Source: Mesorhizobium sp. M9A.F.Ca.ET.002.03.1.2 (lineage in GTDB: Bacteria > Pseudomonadota > Alphaproteobacteria > Rhizobiales > Rhizobiaceae). Taken from it: a stretch of 64,000 nucleotides of DNA. Position 1 is the stretch's first letter. The number at the start of each line of letters is the position of its first letter. The stretch spans positions 923,001 through 987,000 of the forward strand of contig NZ_CP034443.1 in assembly GCF_003952365.1 (NCBI RefSeq), read 5' to 3'. Position numbers and translations under genes: made by a program. Below, one piece after another: positions 27,842 to 36,828 of this stretch. The notes beneath the pieces were generated by a model. It had not been told where the DNA came from, searched no databases, and saw only the letters and a program-made list of their open reading frames with translations.

Positions 27842-27910
27842 GCCGGAAAGGAGCATGCGCAGACCAAAAACACATAACGCCGCGCGTCCTTTGCGACGCG
27901 CGGCGTCATG
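27842..27910 (+). repeat. Dispersed repeat family A, short copy
   Basis: GGAAAGGAGCATGCGC followed by the inverted pair CGCCGCGCGTCC / GGACGCGCGGCG (loop around TTTGC) matches the terminal hairpin of family A. It lies between the convergent epimerase-like and DUF3309 genes and may double as a bidirectional terminator. Confidence 0.6.
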
Positions 27911-27936
27911 CTTTGCCGTGCGCACCAAATGCCGGG

Positions 27937-28095
27937 TCAAATCCTGCCCATCAGCAGCAACACCAGCAGTATTATCAGGATGACGCCGACGATGCCGGAG
28001 GGGCCATAACCCCAGGAACGCGAATGCGGCCATGCCGGCACCGCGCCGATCAGAATGAGGATTAAAATGATGACGAGAATGGTACTGAGCGTCAT
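27937..28095 (-). CDS. DUF3309 small membrane protein
   Basis: This 52-residue protein begins MTLSTILVIILILILIGAVP, has the central WPHSRSWGYGPSG, then IVGVILIILLVLLLMGRI. This two-helix hairpin with a short soluble loop is DUF3309. The ATG at 28095 follows GAGGGG; longer upstream readings into the terminator are unlikely. The function is unknown. Confidence 0.85.
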   Translation of the reverse strand: MTLSTILVIILILILIGAVPAWPHSRSWGYGPSGIVGVILIILLVLLLMGRI

Positions 28096-28137
28096 GAGAA
28101 ACCCCTCGCTTTGAGGTGTTGCATGACAAAATAATGC

Positions 28138-28170
28138 AAAAGGCCGCCAGGTTGTTCCCGGCGGCCTTTT
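28138..28170 (-). terminator. Intrinsic terminator after the RND efflux gene
   Basis: AAAAGGCCGCC (28138-28148) and GGCGGCCTTTT (28160-28170) form an 11-bp stem around an 11-nt loop. With the A/T flanks it can work on both strands; on the minus strand it ends the RND operon, 45 bp past its stop. Confidence 0.8.
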
Positions 28171-28214
28171 CTTTGCGCGTTCAGAATACGCTCGTCGCTC
28201 CAAGCAAAGTTGGC

Positions 28215-31200
28215 CTATTCGGCGGCCTTCGGGAAGGCGATCGCCGGCTCGTCAAGCGAGTCCGGTCTTGCGGAGGTCTCGACAGTCGCACTGACTGACT
28301 TGCCGCGCCGGAAAACCCGACGGAAAAATGCATAGAAGCGGCTGTTCTTACTACGCGTGAACACCATCAGCATCGACGGTGTCACCACCAGCGTCAGCAC
28401 GGTGGCGAAGGACAGGCCGAAGACGATCGCCGAGGACAGCGATATCCACCATTGCGTCGACGGCGCGTTGATCGTCGTCTCGTGATGGAAGATTTCGAGA
28501 CCGAGGCCGAAAGCGATCGGCAGCACGCCGAGGATCGCCGAGACCGCCGTCAGCACGACCGGGCGGGCACGTTCGCGGCAGGTCTGCAGCACCGCGTCCG
28601 TCTTGTCCCAGCCTTCTTCACGCAATCGGTCATAGGTATCGATCAGCACGATGTTGTTGTTCACCACCACGCCGGCCAGCGCAATGACACCGATGCCCGA
28701 CATGACAATACCGAATGCCTCACCTGTCAGCAGAAGCCCGAGAAACACGCCGACTGTCGCCATGACCACGCAGGACAACACCAGCCAGACGCTGGTGAAC
28801 TTGTTGAACTGCATCAGAAGCACGAGGAAGATCAGGAAGATCGCGGCACCGAAGGCCTTGCTGAGGAAGGCGCTGGCCTCCGCGCTGTCCTCGTTCGAGC
28901 CGGCAAGCTTCCAGCGTATGCCGCTGCCGAGATCCATATCGGCGACCGCCTGGGTGACCTGCTGCTGGACAGAAGCCACTTGCTCGCCGGCGGCGACATT
29001 GGCCTGGACGACCACCGTGCGCGCGCCGTCGATGCGGTTGAGGATACCGACGGTCGGCTCGGGCTTGCGCACGACGAAATTCGAGATCGGCACCGACCCT
29101 TGCGCGGTCTGCACCCTGAGTTCGTCGAGTGTCGACAGCGTGCGCCGATCCTCGGGCAGACGTAGCCTGATGTCGACGGCGTCGTCCGCACCGGCTGGCC
29201 GGTACTCACTGAGCTTCAGCCCGTTCGTCACCAGTTGCACCACGGTTCCGACGGAGGTCGGGCTGATACCATATTGCGCCGCCTTGGCGCGATCGACCTC
29301 GAGCGCCCAGTCGACGGCGGGCGGCGGCAGGCCATCGGAAATATCGATGACGCCGGGCACCTTGGCGATGCGCGCGGCAACAGCACGGGCCTTGTCGTCG
29401 AGACCTTCCGGGTCGACGGCCGAAAGCCTGATCTGGATCGGCTTGCCGGTGGGTGGGCCGGCCTCGGGCACGCGAACCTCGACGTCGACGCCGGGAATGC
29501 CGGCCATGACGCCGCGCAGTTCGTCCAGGATCGAGTTCGCCGATTTACGCTCGCGCCAGTCGACGAACTCGTACTGGATCACGCCGACCACGTCTTCAGG
29601 AATGTCCTGACCGCCGCCTTGCGTCTTGCCGACCCGGGTATAGACCGACTTCACGCCTGGCCAGCCGAGAAGCCGGTCCTCGGCGATCTTTGTGGCGGCA
29701 TCCATTTCGGCGAGCGAAAGATTGCCGCGTGCATGCACATAGAGCAGGCCGTAGTCAGGCTCGACACTCGGGAAGAACTCGACGCCGGCGCCAAACTTCG
29801 AATAGGCAAAGCCGACACCGAACAGAAGGGCGGCGGTGAGCACAAGCACGGTGACCGGAAAGCGCACCGCCTGCTTGACCACGGCCATGTACCAGCCGTC
29901 GCGATTGTCGTCCTCGTGATGCGGCGGCGCCTTGGCGAATAGGGCGCCCAGCGCCGGCGCGAAGACCAGCGCATAGAGCATCGAGGCCGAGAGCGTGACG
30001 ATCAGCGTGATCGGCATGTATTTCATGAAGTCGCCGATGATGCCCGGCCAGAACAGCAGCGGCGAGAAGGCGGCGATGCGCGTCATCGTCGCCGCGATGA
30101 CCGGACCGGCCATGCGCTTGGCGGCAAGCGCGAAAGCGTCCGCCTTCGGCATGCCTTCGCTCATGCGCCGCTCGGCGAATTCGGTGACGATGATGGCGTC
30201 GTCGACCAGCATGCCGACCGCCAGGATGAGACTGAACAGCACGATCATGTTGATCGTGTAACCCATCATGGCCAACAGCAGGATGCCGATCAGGAAGGAC
30301 GACGGAATGGCAAGGCCGATCAGCACCGACGCACGGCCCGACAGCGCGTAGAGAATGACGATGAACACCAGGATCACGGCGATCATGACGTGGTTCTGCA
30401 GATCGCCGAGCAACTGGTTGACGAAGACCGATTTGTCCTGCGTGTAGGTGACGTGCATGCCTTCCGGCATCGACTTGATATAGGCATCGGACACCGCCAT
30501 CACCTGGGCGATCGTATCGATCAGGTTGGAGCCGATGCGCTTTTTCACCTCGATGGCGATCGCCGGCCTGCCGTCGAGGCGGGTCACCGTCTCGGCGTCC
30601 TTGAAGGTGGAGCGGACGGTGGCGATGTCCTTGGCCTGCACCACGGCGCTGGGTGTGGCCACGACCGGCAGGTTTGCAACGTCTTCCGGCGTCTCGATCA
30701 GCGAGGGAACCTTGACTGCGTATTTCCCCTTGGACCCTTCGATGTTGCCGGCGGCCACAAGACTGTTGGATTCGCCGACCGCACCGATCAACTGGTCGAG
30801 CTGCAGCCCGTAGGAAGACAGTTTCATCGGATCGATGACGACTTCGACGAGATCGTCACGGGCACCTTGCAGCGCACCTTCCAGCACGCCCGGCACTTCC
30901 TCGATGCGATCGCGCAATTCGCGCGCCGCCGCGGTCAGCAGGCGTTCCGGCACCTCGCCCGACAGCGTCACGACCAGGACGGGAAACTCGGAGATATTGA
31001 CTTCGGTGACGACAGGCTCCTCGGCCGCCTGCGGCAGGTCGGCCTTGCCATCCTGGACCTTGCTGCGCGTGTCCTGCAATGCCGTCGCCAGATCTGTCTG
31101 CGGGTGGAATTCGACTAACACATAACCGCCGCCCTGGAAGGCGGCCGAGCGCATCTCCTTGAGGCCCTTGAGGCTTTTCAGCTTGGCTTCCATCGGCCGC

Positions 31201-31391
31201 AGCAGCAGGCGTTCCGAGTCCTCCGGCGAGATGCCCTGATAGATCAGGCTGACATACATCATCGGAATCGGAACATCGGGCTCCGCTTCCTTCGGCGTCG
31301 ACTGATAGGCGACCGCACCTGCAAGGATGAGGAAGACCAGGACCGAAATGGTCAGCCGGGCATTGTTGATGGCAAGTTTGACGATATCCAT
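28215..31391 (-). CDS. RND efflux transporter, inner-membrane pump (HAE1/AcrB-like)
   Basis: The protein is 1058 residues, the usual RND size. The first helix is LTISVLVFLILAGAVAYQST, a large periplasmic loop follows, and then the TM4 motif GMLVDDAIIVTEFAERRM with the paired Asp that carry protons. The second half repeats the layout (VSAILGVLPIAFGLGLEIFH). The C-terminus is short and polar. It forms a drug/solute-proton antiporter with the adaptor encoded directly upstream (2-bp gap). No outer-membrane TolC gene is adjacent, so it probably shares one encoded elsewhere. Confidence 0.95.
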   Translation of the reverse strand: MDIVKLAINNARLTISVLVFLILAGAVAYQSTPKEAEPDVPIPMMYVSLIYQGISPEDSERLLLRPMEAKLKSLKGLKEMRSAAFQGGGYVLVEFHPQTDLATALQDTRSKVQDGKADLPQAAEEPVVTEVNISEFPVLVVTLSGEVPERLLTAAARELRDRIEEVPGVLEGALQGARDDLVEVVIDPMKLSSYGLQLDQLIGAVGESNSLVAAGNIEGSKGKYAVKVPSLIETPEDVANLPVVATPSAVVQAKDIATVRSTFKDAETVTRLDGRPAIAIEVKKRIGSNLIDTIAQVMAVSDAYIKSMPEGMHVTYTQDKSVFVNQLLGDLQNHVMIAVILVFIVILYALSGRASVLIGLAIPSSFLIGILLLAMMGYTINMIVLFSLILAVGMLVDDAIIVTEFAERRMSEGMPKADAFALAAKRMAGPVIAATMTRIAAFSPLLFWPGIIGDFMKYMPITLIVTLSASMLYALVFAPALGALFAKAPPHHEDDNRDGWYMAVVKQAVRFPVTVLVLTAALLFGVGFAYSKFGAGVEFFPSVEPDYGLLYVHARGNLSLAEMDAATKIAEDRLLGWPGVKSVYTRVGKTQGGGQDIPEDVVGVIQYEFVDWRERKSANSILDELRGVMAGIPGVDVEVRVPEAGPPTGKPIQIRLSAVDPEGLDDKARAVAARIAKVPGVIDISDGLPPPAVDWALEVDRAKAAQYGISPTSVGTVVQLVTNGLKLSEYRPAGADDAVDIRLRLPEDRRTLSTLDELRVQTAQGSVPISNFVVRKPEPTVGILNRIDGARTVVVQANVAAGEQVASVQQQVTQAVADMDLGSGIRWKLAGSNEDSAEASAFLSKAFGAAIFLIFLVLLMQFNKFTSVWLVLSCVVMATVGVFLGLLLTGEAFGIVMSGIGVIALAGVVVNNNIVLIDTYDRLREEGWDKTDAVLQTCRERARPVVLTAVSAILGVLPIAFGLGLEIFHHETTINAPSTQWWISLSSAIVFGLSFATVLTLVVTPSMLMVFTRSKNSRFYAFFRRVFRRGKSVSATVETSARPDSLDEPAIAFPKAAE

Positions 31392-31393
31392 GA

Positions 31394-32590
31394 TTACTGC
31401 GTCCCGGCCGTCGCTTCGCCCAAGAGCTTCTGGATGGTCGCCTGGTCGGCCTCGACCGGCTTGACCACTTCGCCTTCCGTCACCAGTTCCTGGCCGGCGA
31501 CGATGATGCGCGCATCGGCCGGGATACCGCCGAGCACCAGGCCGGTTGGCGTGTCGTCGACCAGGTCGATCGGGAAGAACACAACCTTGCTGTCCTTGTC
31601 GACGGCGCGAATGCCGAGGTCGCCCTTGTCGCCGAGCGTCACCACCGAGCGCGGCAGCATGACGGCGTCGGTCGGCTGCGCGCTCAGCGCGATCTCGGCC
31701 GTCATTCCGGCGGGAATCGTGCCCTCAGGGTTCGGGATTGCGATCTCGACACGGAAGGTGCGGGTGGCCGACGACGCGTCGCGGCTGATGTAGCGCACGG
31801 TGCCCTCGACGGTCCGGCTGCCGACCAATCGTACATTCGCCTTGTCGCCGATCTTCAGATAGCCGAGATCGCGCTCGCTGACCTCGCCGCGGGCGATGAT
31901 GGGATCGAGCTTGAGAATGGTCGCCACCTCGCCGCCCTGCATCACGGAACTGCCAAGCTCCACCGGCACCCGGTCGATGACGCCGTCGAAGGGCGCCTTC
32001 ACCTCGTTGCGGTCGAGCTCGGCTTGCGCGGCTTCCAGTTGCGACCGGGCCAGCGTCAGATTGGAGCGGGCCGTGTCGAGCTGCAGCTTGGGCAGATTGC
32101 CGGTTTTCGCCAGCCGCAAGGCTGCATCGAGCTCGGCCTGACGCTGCACGACGAGCTGCTTGGCATTGTCGACCGCCGAGATTTTTTCCTCGGCTGCAAA
32201 CATCAGCACGAGGTCACCGGTCCTGACACGCTGTCCCTGCTTGACCGGCAGCTTGTCGATGACGCCGGCGACGCGTGTCGCCAGGACCGCGCGCTTGTCG
32301 GCTTCGGTCAGCCCGGAAATGCGGATGGCGCGCGCATAGGTGCGCCGCGGCGGGGTCACCACCGCGACGGTGCGCGAGGGCGCCTTGGGCTGTTCTGCCT
32401 CGGTGGATTTGGGTTCAGCGGCCTGGGGTTTGCCGGTGTCCGCCGCTTTTGGCTGCTCGACGTCTCCCGCCTTGGGTTCGTTGTCGGCGGAGGCGCTGCC
32501 GACGGACGAGAACTCGCCCGTCGTCATCCAGGCAGCGAATACGGCAAGCACAACAATAGCTGCAAGCTTGTGAAACCTGAATTTCGGCAT
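31394..32590 (-). CDS. RND efflux periplasmic adaptor (membrane fusion protein)
   Basis: The protein has 398 residues. After a signal anchor (LAAIVVLAVFAAWM) there is a Pro/Ala/Lys-rich linker (~residues 35-70), then the lipoyl/barrel-sandwich half VAGVIDKLPVKQGQRVRTGD, a helical hairpin, the second lipoyl half APFDGVIDRVPVELGSSVMQ and a beta-barrel. It bridges the RND pump to an outer-membrane channel. It is first in the efflux pair; the upstream 178 bp separates it from the decayed cytochrome gene. Confidence 0.93.
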   Translation of the reverse strand: MPKFRFHKLAAIVVLAVFAAWMTTGEFSSVGSASADNEPKAGDVEQPKAADTGKPQAAEPKSTEAEQPKAPSRTVAVVTPPRRTYARAIRISGLTEADKRAVLATRVAGVIDKLPVKQGQRVRTGDLVLMFAAEEKISAVDNAKQLVVQRQAELDAALRLAKTGNLPKLQLDTARSNLTLARSQLEAAQAELDRNEVKAPFDGVIDRVPVELGSSVMQGGEVATILKLDPIIARGEVSERDLGYLKIGDKANVRLVGSRTVEGTVRYISRDASSATRTFRVEIAIPNPEGTIPAGMTAEIALSAQPTDAVMLPRSVVTLGDKGDLGIRAVDKDSKVVFFPIDLVDDTPTGLVLGGIPADARIIVAGQELVTEGEVVKPVEADQATIQKLLGEATAGTQ

Positions 32591-32768
32591 CGTCGTTTTC
32601 CAGTGCGGGGTTCGGCCAGACCGTGTTTTCTAAAACTGCCGCGTCTTCTAACTCGGGCGCGTCGCCGATATGGGTGCGCGCAAGGCCGCGTTCAATTTGC
32701 CGTGATCAGCGAAACGCGCTTCTACATCAAAGTTGCACCGCAATATAGTCAGAAAAGTTGCGGGATCA

Positions 32769-33372
32769 TTACAGGCTTGGACAAGATGCGCCCGCCACCA
32801 TCCAGTTTTCAATCGTCTGATAGGTCGCTTCGGTCGGGCCGGCGCCGGCCCACGATCTGACCTCGGCGCCCAGCCCCAGCCGACCAACCTGTCGTTGCGG
32901 ACATGCAGCGCGACATGCTGCAGGCTGCGGCCGCCGTCGCGCACTGGATCCTTGATCTGGACCCAGATTTTGGCCGAAGATTTACCAAGCCATGCCGTCT
33001 CACCCAGCGTCAGGCGCCAGTTCTCAGCGCTGGGCGGTCCATGCAATGCATTGGAATTGCTGGAGAAATGGCAGGTCGCGCAGGGCAGGCGCGGATCACC
33101 GAAGCCAGAGCCGTCGGCGCCGCTGGACATTGAAGGCATGAACGCGCGACCCGCCATGATGCGCGCCGTACCAGCGCCGGTGATCATCCGCGACATGGCG
33201 GTCGGCGCAGCGCGGATGCGAGAACACAGCATGTGTCTTGCTCCATTTTGGCCGGCCCCGTGGCCGTATCGGCCACGGCAGCCGGCGTTGTCTGCCCTTC
33301 TTGTGCGGTTGCGAAAGGCATGGCCGCAAACAGCATGGCAGCAGGCGTCAGCATGGTGGGAAATAGTTTCAT
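32769..33372 (-). pseudogene. Decayed cytochrome c-type subunit of the IorAB-type hydroxylase
   Basis: The start ATG overlaps the iorB stop (ATGA) and a signal peptide follows (MKLFPTMLTPAAMLFAA...). The homologous reading then needs three frame changes: near 33245-33250 (after TATGPAK), near 33117-33124 (between FNVQR and GADGSGF) and near 32862-32866 (after GWGWAP), before ending at a TAA at 32769. The second heme motif CATCH is intact, but the first is CADRH, so Cys is replaced by Arg (codon 33198-33200). The layout matches the cytochrome-like subunit that follows iorB-type genes. Whether some frameshifts are sequencing errors cannot be told here, but the Cys to Arg change argues for real decay. 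Confidence 0.85.
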
Positions 33373-35642
33373 GCGAAGGCCACCTCTTTCGACAAGGGCA
33401 GCGTGCGGATGCGCTTGCCGGTCAGTGCGAAGATGGCGTTGGCAAGAGCGGGTGCAGCCGGCGGCGTGCCGACCTCGCCGACGCCGCCCATCTTGTGAAA
33501 ATTCTCCAGTATCGCGACTTCGAACGCCGGACACTGGAAGATGCGCATGGCATCGTAGTCGTGAAAATTCGACTGTTCGACCATGCCGTCGGCGAAAGTA
33601 ATCTCCTGACCTATCGCCGCCGACAGGCCGTAAATGGCGGCGGAGATGAGCTGCGCCTCGATGATGCCGGGATCGAGCGCGGTGCCGACATCGGCGGCGA
33701 TCCACACCTTCTCGATAAGGAGTCCGGCTGGCGTGTCGGCGACCTGGACGACCTCGCCGACCCAACTGCCGAACGACAGCGTGAACGCCATGCCCTTCGC
33801 CTTGCCGGCGGGCAGCGCCTCGCCCCATTTCGCCATTTCGGCGACCTTTTCGACCACCTTCACCGCTGCGGGATAGGCAGCCATCAGTTTCTTGCGCAAT
33901 TCGACAGGGTCGGTTTTCCCGGCGACGGCGATCTCGTCCAGAAATCCTTCATGGAAGAAACCGTTGATCGAACTGCCGACCGACCGCCAGGAGCCGACGG
34001 GGATGGAGACGGGTGCGGCGACGCCGGTCACCCGGTAGTTCGGGATCGTATAGGGCTGGTTGTGGGCTCCGTCGACGATGGACTTGTCTGGGCCGAGCGG
34101 CGATATCGAGGGAAACAGCCGGCGCAAGGTGCTGGCTATCATCGATGGCGAGGCGATTGCCATGTCGACGGCTACCGGCATGCCGTCGTCGCCAAGCCGT
34201 GCCTGGAATCTGCCGACGGAAGCCGGCCGGTAGGCGTCGTGGCGCATGTCCTCCTCGCGCGTCCACACCACCTTGATCGGCCGGCCGGCTGTCTCTTTCG
34301 CCATCAGCGCGGCACAGAGCGCATAATCCACCTCGACACGCCGGCCGAACCCGCCACCCATGAAGGTGGTGTGGACGCTGACCTTGTCCTGCTCGATGCC
34401 GACGGCATTGGCGCAAAGCTGCCGCACCAAGGTCGGCGCCTGGTTGCCGCACCAGATGTCGAGGACGCCGTCCTTCAGCCGCGCCGTAGCGTTCATCGGC
34501 TCCATCGTCGCATGTGCCAAGTAAGGCACTGCATAGTCGGCCTCGACTATTCTTTCGCGCGGCGCGTCGGCGAAGGCGGTGTCGACGTCGCCATCGTCGC
34601 GCATTTCCGACCCTTTGGTGCCAAGCGCCTGCTTCAGCACGTCGGAAATGGCGGCGCTGTCCAGCGGATATTCGGGATCAGCCCATTCGGCGTCGATCGC
34701 CTCCGCTGCCTTGAACGCCGCCCAGGTGTTTTCCGCGACGATGCCGAAGCCGTGGCCGTAATTCGTTTCGATCGGCACGATCCTGATCACGCCAGGCATT
34801 TTCTCGGCCTTGGAGAGGTCCGCCTTGACCGGCTTGGCCCAGAAGCGCGGGCTCATCTTCACCGTGCCGTACAGCATGTCCGGCAGCGTTACGTCGATGC
34901 CGAAGATCGGCGCCCCGGTGACCTTGGCCAGCATGTCGATGCGCTTCTGTGGCTTGCCGAGCAATTTCCAGTCGGCTTTGTCCTTGAGCCTGATATCCGC
35001 GGGCGGCGCCATCGCCGCAGCAGCGGCGGCGACCGCGCCATAGGTCACCGACTTGCCCGATGCCTTGTGCAGGACCCTGCCATTGGCCGTTTCCAGCTCA
35101 GCGGCAGCTATACCGAGCCTTTGCGCTGCCGCGGCAACCAGCATTTGTCGCGCGGCGGCGCCTGCTTGCCGCATCTTGTCTAAACCGTCGCGCGTCGAGG
35201 TCGAGCCACCGGTGGCCTGGAAGGCGAGGAGCTTTCCGACCACGCCCATGCCGGGCGCCATCGCTTGAGCGGCCATGCTCTCGTCGAAGAAGGCGAAGGG
35301 ACCGCCCTCTTCCAGGATCGTCGCGTTGTAATAGGCGTAGGAGGCCGGGCCGTGCTCGACCTTGATCCGGTCGAGGCCGACATCGAGCTCTTCGGCGACC
35401 ATGGCGGCGAGCGTCGTTGAGATGCCTTGTCCCATCTCGGCGCGCGGCGCGACGATGGTGATGGTGTTGTCGGCGCCGATCTTCACATAGGGGTTGAAGG
35501 TCGCCTCGTCAGCGGCGAGATCGCCTTCCAACGGATTCGGATAGGGTTTGCGGTAGTAATAATAGCCGACGGCGACACCGCCCGCGATGGCAGCCGCGCC
35601 GATGAGAAACGTGCGGCGGGCGATCTTTCCGACGCTGGCCAT
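33369..35642 (-). CDS. iorB: Isoquinoline 1-oxidoreductase-type molybdopterin subunit
   Basis: This 757-residue protein starts at the ATG at 35642. The N-terminus IARRTFLIGAAAIAG is a twin-arginine signal, so the folded complex is exported. It has ADNTITIVAPRAEMGQGIST, then MGGGFGRRVEVDYAL, a GSWRSVGSS region, and MGGVGEVGTPPAAPALAN with the catalytic Glu typical of molybdenum hydroxylases. This is the single-chain IorB/aldehyde oxidase-like class of the xanthine oxidase superfamily, which takes cofactor with a cytosine dinucleotide. The substrate could be an N-heterocycle or an aldehyde. It pairs with the 2Fe-2S subunit two bases upstream. Confidence 0.92.
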   Translation of the reverse strand: MASVGKIARRTFLIGAAAIAGGVAVGYYYYRKPYPNPLEGDLAADEATFNPYVKIGADNTITIVAPRAEMGQGISTTLAAMVAEELDVGLDRIKVEHGPASYAYYNATILEEGGPFAFFDESMAAQAMAPGMGVVGKLLAFQATGGSTSTRDGLDKMRQAGAAARQMLVAAAAQRLGIAAAELETANGRVLHKASGKSVTYGAVAAAAAAMAPPADIRLKDKADWKLLGKPQKRIDMLAKVTGAPIFGIDVTLPDMLYGTVKMSPRFWAKPVKADLSKAEKMPGVIRIVPIETNYGHGFGIVAENTWAAFKAAEAIDAEWADPEYPLDSAAISDVLKQALGTKGSEMRDDGDVDTAFADAPRERIVEADYAVPYLAHATMEPMNATARLKDGVLDIWCGNQAPTLVRQLCANAVGIEQDKVSVHTTFMGGGFGRRVEVDYALCAALMAKETAGRPIKVVWTREEDMRHDAYRPASVGRFQARLGDDGMPVAVDMAIASPSMIASTLRRLFPSISPLGPDKSIVDGAHNQPYTIPNYRVTGVAAPVSIPVGSWRSVGSSINGFFHEGFLDEIAVAGKTDPVELRKKLMAAYPAAVKVVEKVAEMAKWGEALPAGKAKGMAFTLSFGSWVGEVVQVADTPAGLLIEKVWIAADVGTALDPGIIEAQLISAAIYGLSAAIGQEITFADGMVEQSNFHDYDAMRIFQCPAFEVAILENFHKMGGVGEVGTPPAAPALANAIFALTGKRIRTLPLSKEVAFA

Positions 35643-35644
35643 AG

Positions 35645-36106
35645 TCAGATCCCCGCTGTCTTGAGGACGGCCGCTCGTTTGATCGCCGCGCGTATCTTCG
35701 GATAGGTGCCACAGCGGCAGAGATTGCCGCCCATGGCGTTGTCGATGTCGGCATCGGTCGGGTCGGCAATTTCGTCGAGCAGCGCCACCGCGCTCATGAT
35801 CTGGCCGGCCTGGCAGTAGCCGCATTGCGCGACCTGCTCCTCCAGCCATGCCTGCTGCACCGGATGCAATTTGCCGTCGCTGCCGATGCTTTCGATCGTA
35901 GTGACGACGCCGGTGACCTGGCCGACCGGCAGCGAGCAGGAACGGACGGGCTGGCCGTCGACATGCACCGTGCAGGCGCCGCAGGCGGCGATGCCGCAGC
36001 CGAACTTCGGCCCGGTCTTGCCCATGAGATCGCGCAGCGCCCACAACAGCGGCATTTCGGGATCGGCATCGATGTCGAATGACTGCCCGTCGACGGTGAG
36101 GCGCAT
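35645..36106 (-). CDS. iorA: Isoquinoline 1-oxidoreductase-type [2Fe-2S] subunit
   Basis: This 153-residue protein has two [2Fe-2S] clusters. The plant-type motif is [21 protein letters not shown] and the second cluster is [15 protein letters not shown] then [12 protein letters not shown]. It passes electrons from the molybdenum subunit to a cytochrome. It is first in the iorAB operon and diverges from the TetR gene at 36230, with a perfect palindrome between them. Confidence 0.95.
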   Translation of the reverse strand: MRLTVDGQSFDIDADPEMPLLWALRDLMGKTGPKFGCGIAACGACTVHVDGQPVRSCSLPVGQVTGVVTTIESIGSDGKLHPVQQAWLEEQVAQCGYCQAGQIMSAVALLDEIADPTDADIDNAMGGNLCRCGTYPKIRAAIKRAAVLKTAGI

Positions 36107-36175
36107 GGGGATACCCTTCGTTGTCGTCCACAGCCCGAGGCGAATGGCCGGTTGGCCATTTCGTCCTCATACATC

Positions 36176-36200
36176 TTGACAAATTTCGTTATTTTGTCAA
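36176..36200. promoter_or_regulatory. Candidate TetR operator for iorAB and tetR
   Basis: TTGACAAA (36176-36183) and TTTGTCAA (36193-36200) are perfect 8-bp inverted repeats with a 9-bp spacer, lying between the divergent iorA and TetR genes. The left arm could also serve as a -35 element of the regulator promoter, which would make binding repressive. Confidence 0.7.
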
Positions 36201-36229
36201 CAGAGCTTTCTGCAGGATAAAGTTGCGCC

Positions 36230-36826
36230 ATGATCGAGATCGAGGACATCGCCACCGACCCCAAGCGCGTCCGCATTCTGGACGGCGCGATGAAGGTGTT
36301 TCTGGCCTATGGCTACGCTCGCACCACCATGGACGACATTGCGCGTGCCGCCGACATGTCGCGACCGGCGCTCTATCTCCAGTTCAAGAACAAGACCGAC
36401 ATCTATCGCGCCATCGCGCTGATGCTGCTTTCCCGCTCGCTCGAGCAGGCGAAAACGGCACTCGCCGGCGAAGGGCCCTTTGCCGAGCGCATGATGCGGG
36501 CCATCGACGAGGCGCTGATCTCGATGATGCGTACCGTCCACGCCTCGCCGCACGGCGCCGAACTCCTCGATATGAAATCGAGCCTCGCCGACCTGGTCGG
36601 CTGCTGGCGCGGCCGCCTTGTCGAGCACATCGCCAAGGCTGTTCAGAGCGAGGCCGCCCGCAATGGCGTCGATCTGGCGGCCAAGGGCTTGTCGGCGCGA
36701 CTGCTCGCCGACATGCTGCTCGACGGGCTGGAAGGCATGAAGACGCGCATCAGCCACCCGGACGAGCAGCGGCAGGCGGCGGCCGCGCTGATCAAGGTGA
36801 TCGACCTCGCGCTGAAAGCTGGGTGA
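36230..36826 (+). CDS. TetR-family transcriptional regulator
   Basis: The protein has 198 residues. The N-terminal HTH (GYARTTMDDIARAADMSRPA, then LYLQFKNKTDIYRAI) is canonical TetR. The C-terminal helical domain is ligand-binding and variable. It diverges from iorAB across a 123-bp spacer with a perfect palindrome and may control iorAB, and perhaps the RND pump further down the same strand. Its stop is 2 bp from the stop of the patatin-like gene. Confidence 0.93.
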   Translation: MIEIEDIATDPKRVRILDGAMKVFLAYGYARTTMDDIARAADMSRPALYLQFKNKTDIYRAIALMLLSRSLEQAKTALAGEGPFAERMMRAIDEALISMMRTVHASPHGAELLDMKSSLADLVGCWRGRLVEHIAKAVQSEAARNGVDLAAKGLSARLLADMLLDGLEGMKTRISHPDEQRQAAAALIKVIDLALKAG

Positions 36827-36828
36827 GG

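Noticed and set aside
32733..35183. 816-codon plus-strand open frame over iorB and the decayed cytochrome
   Set aside because: It is antisense to iorB, whose molybdenum hydroxylase motifs are unambiguous, and has the composition of a shadow frame.
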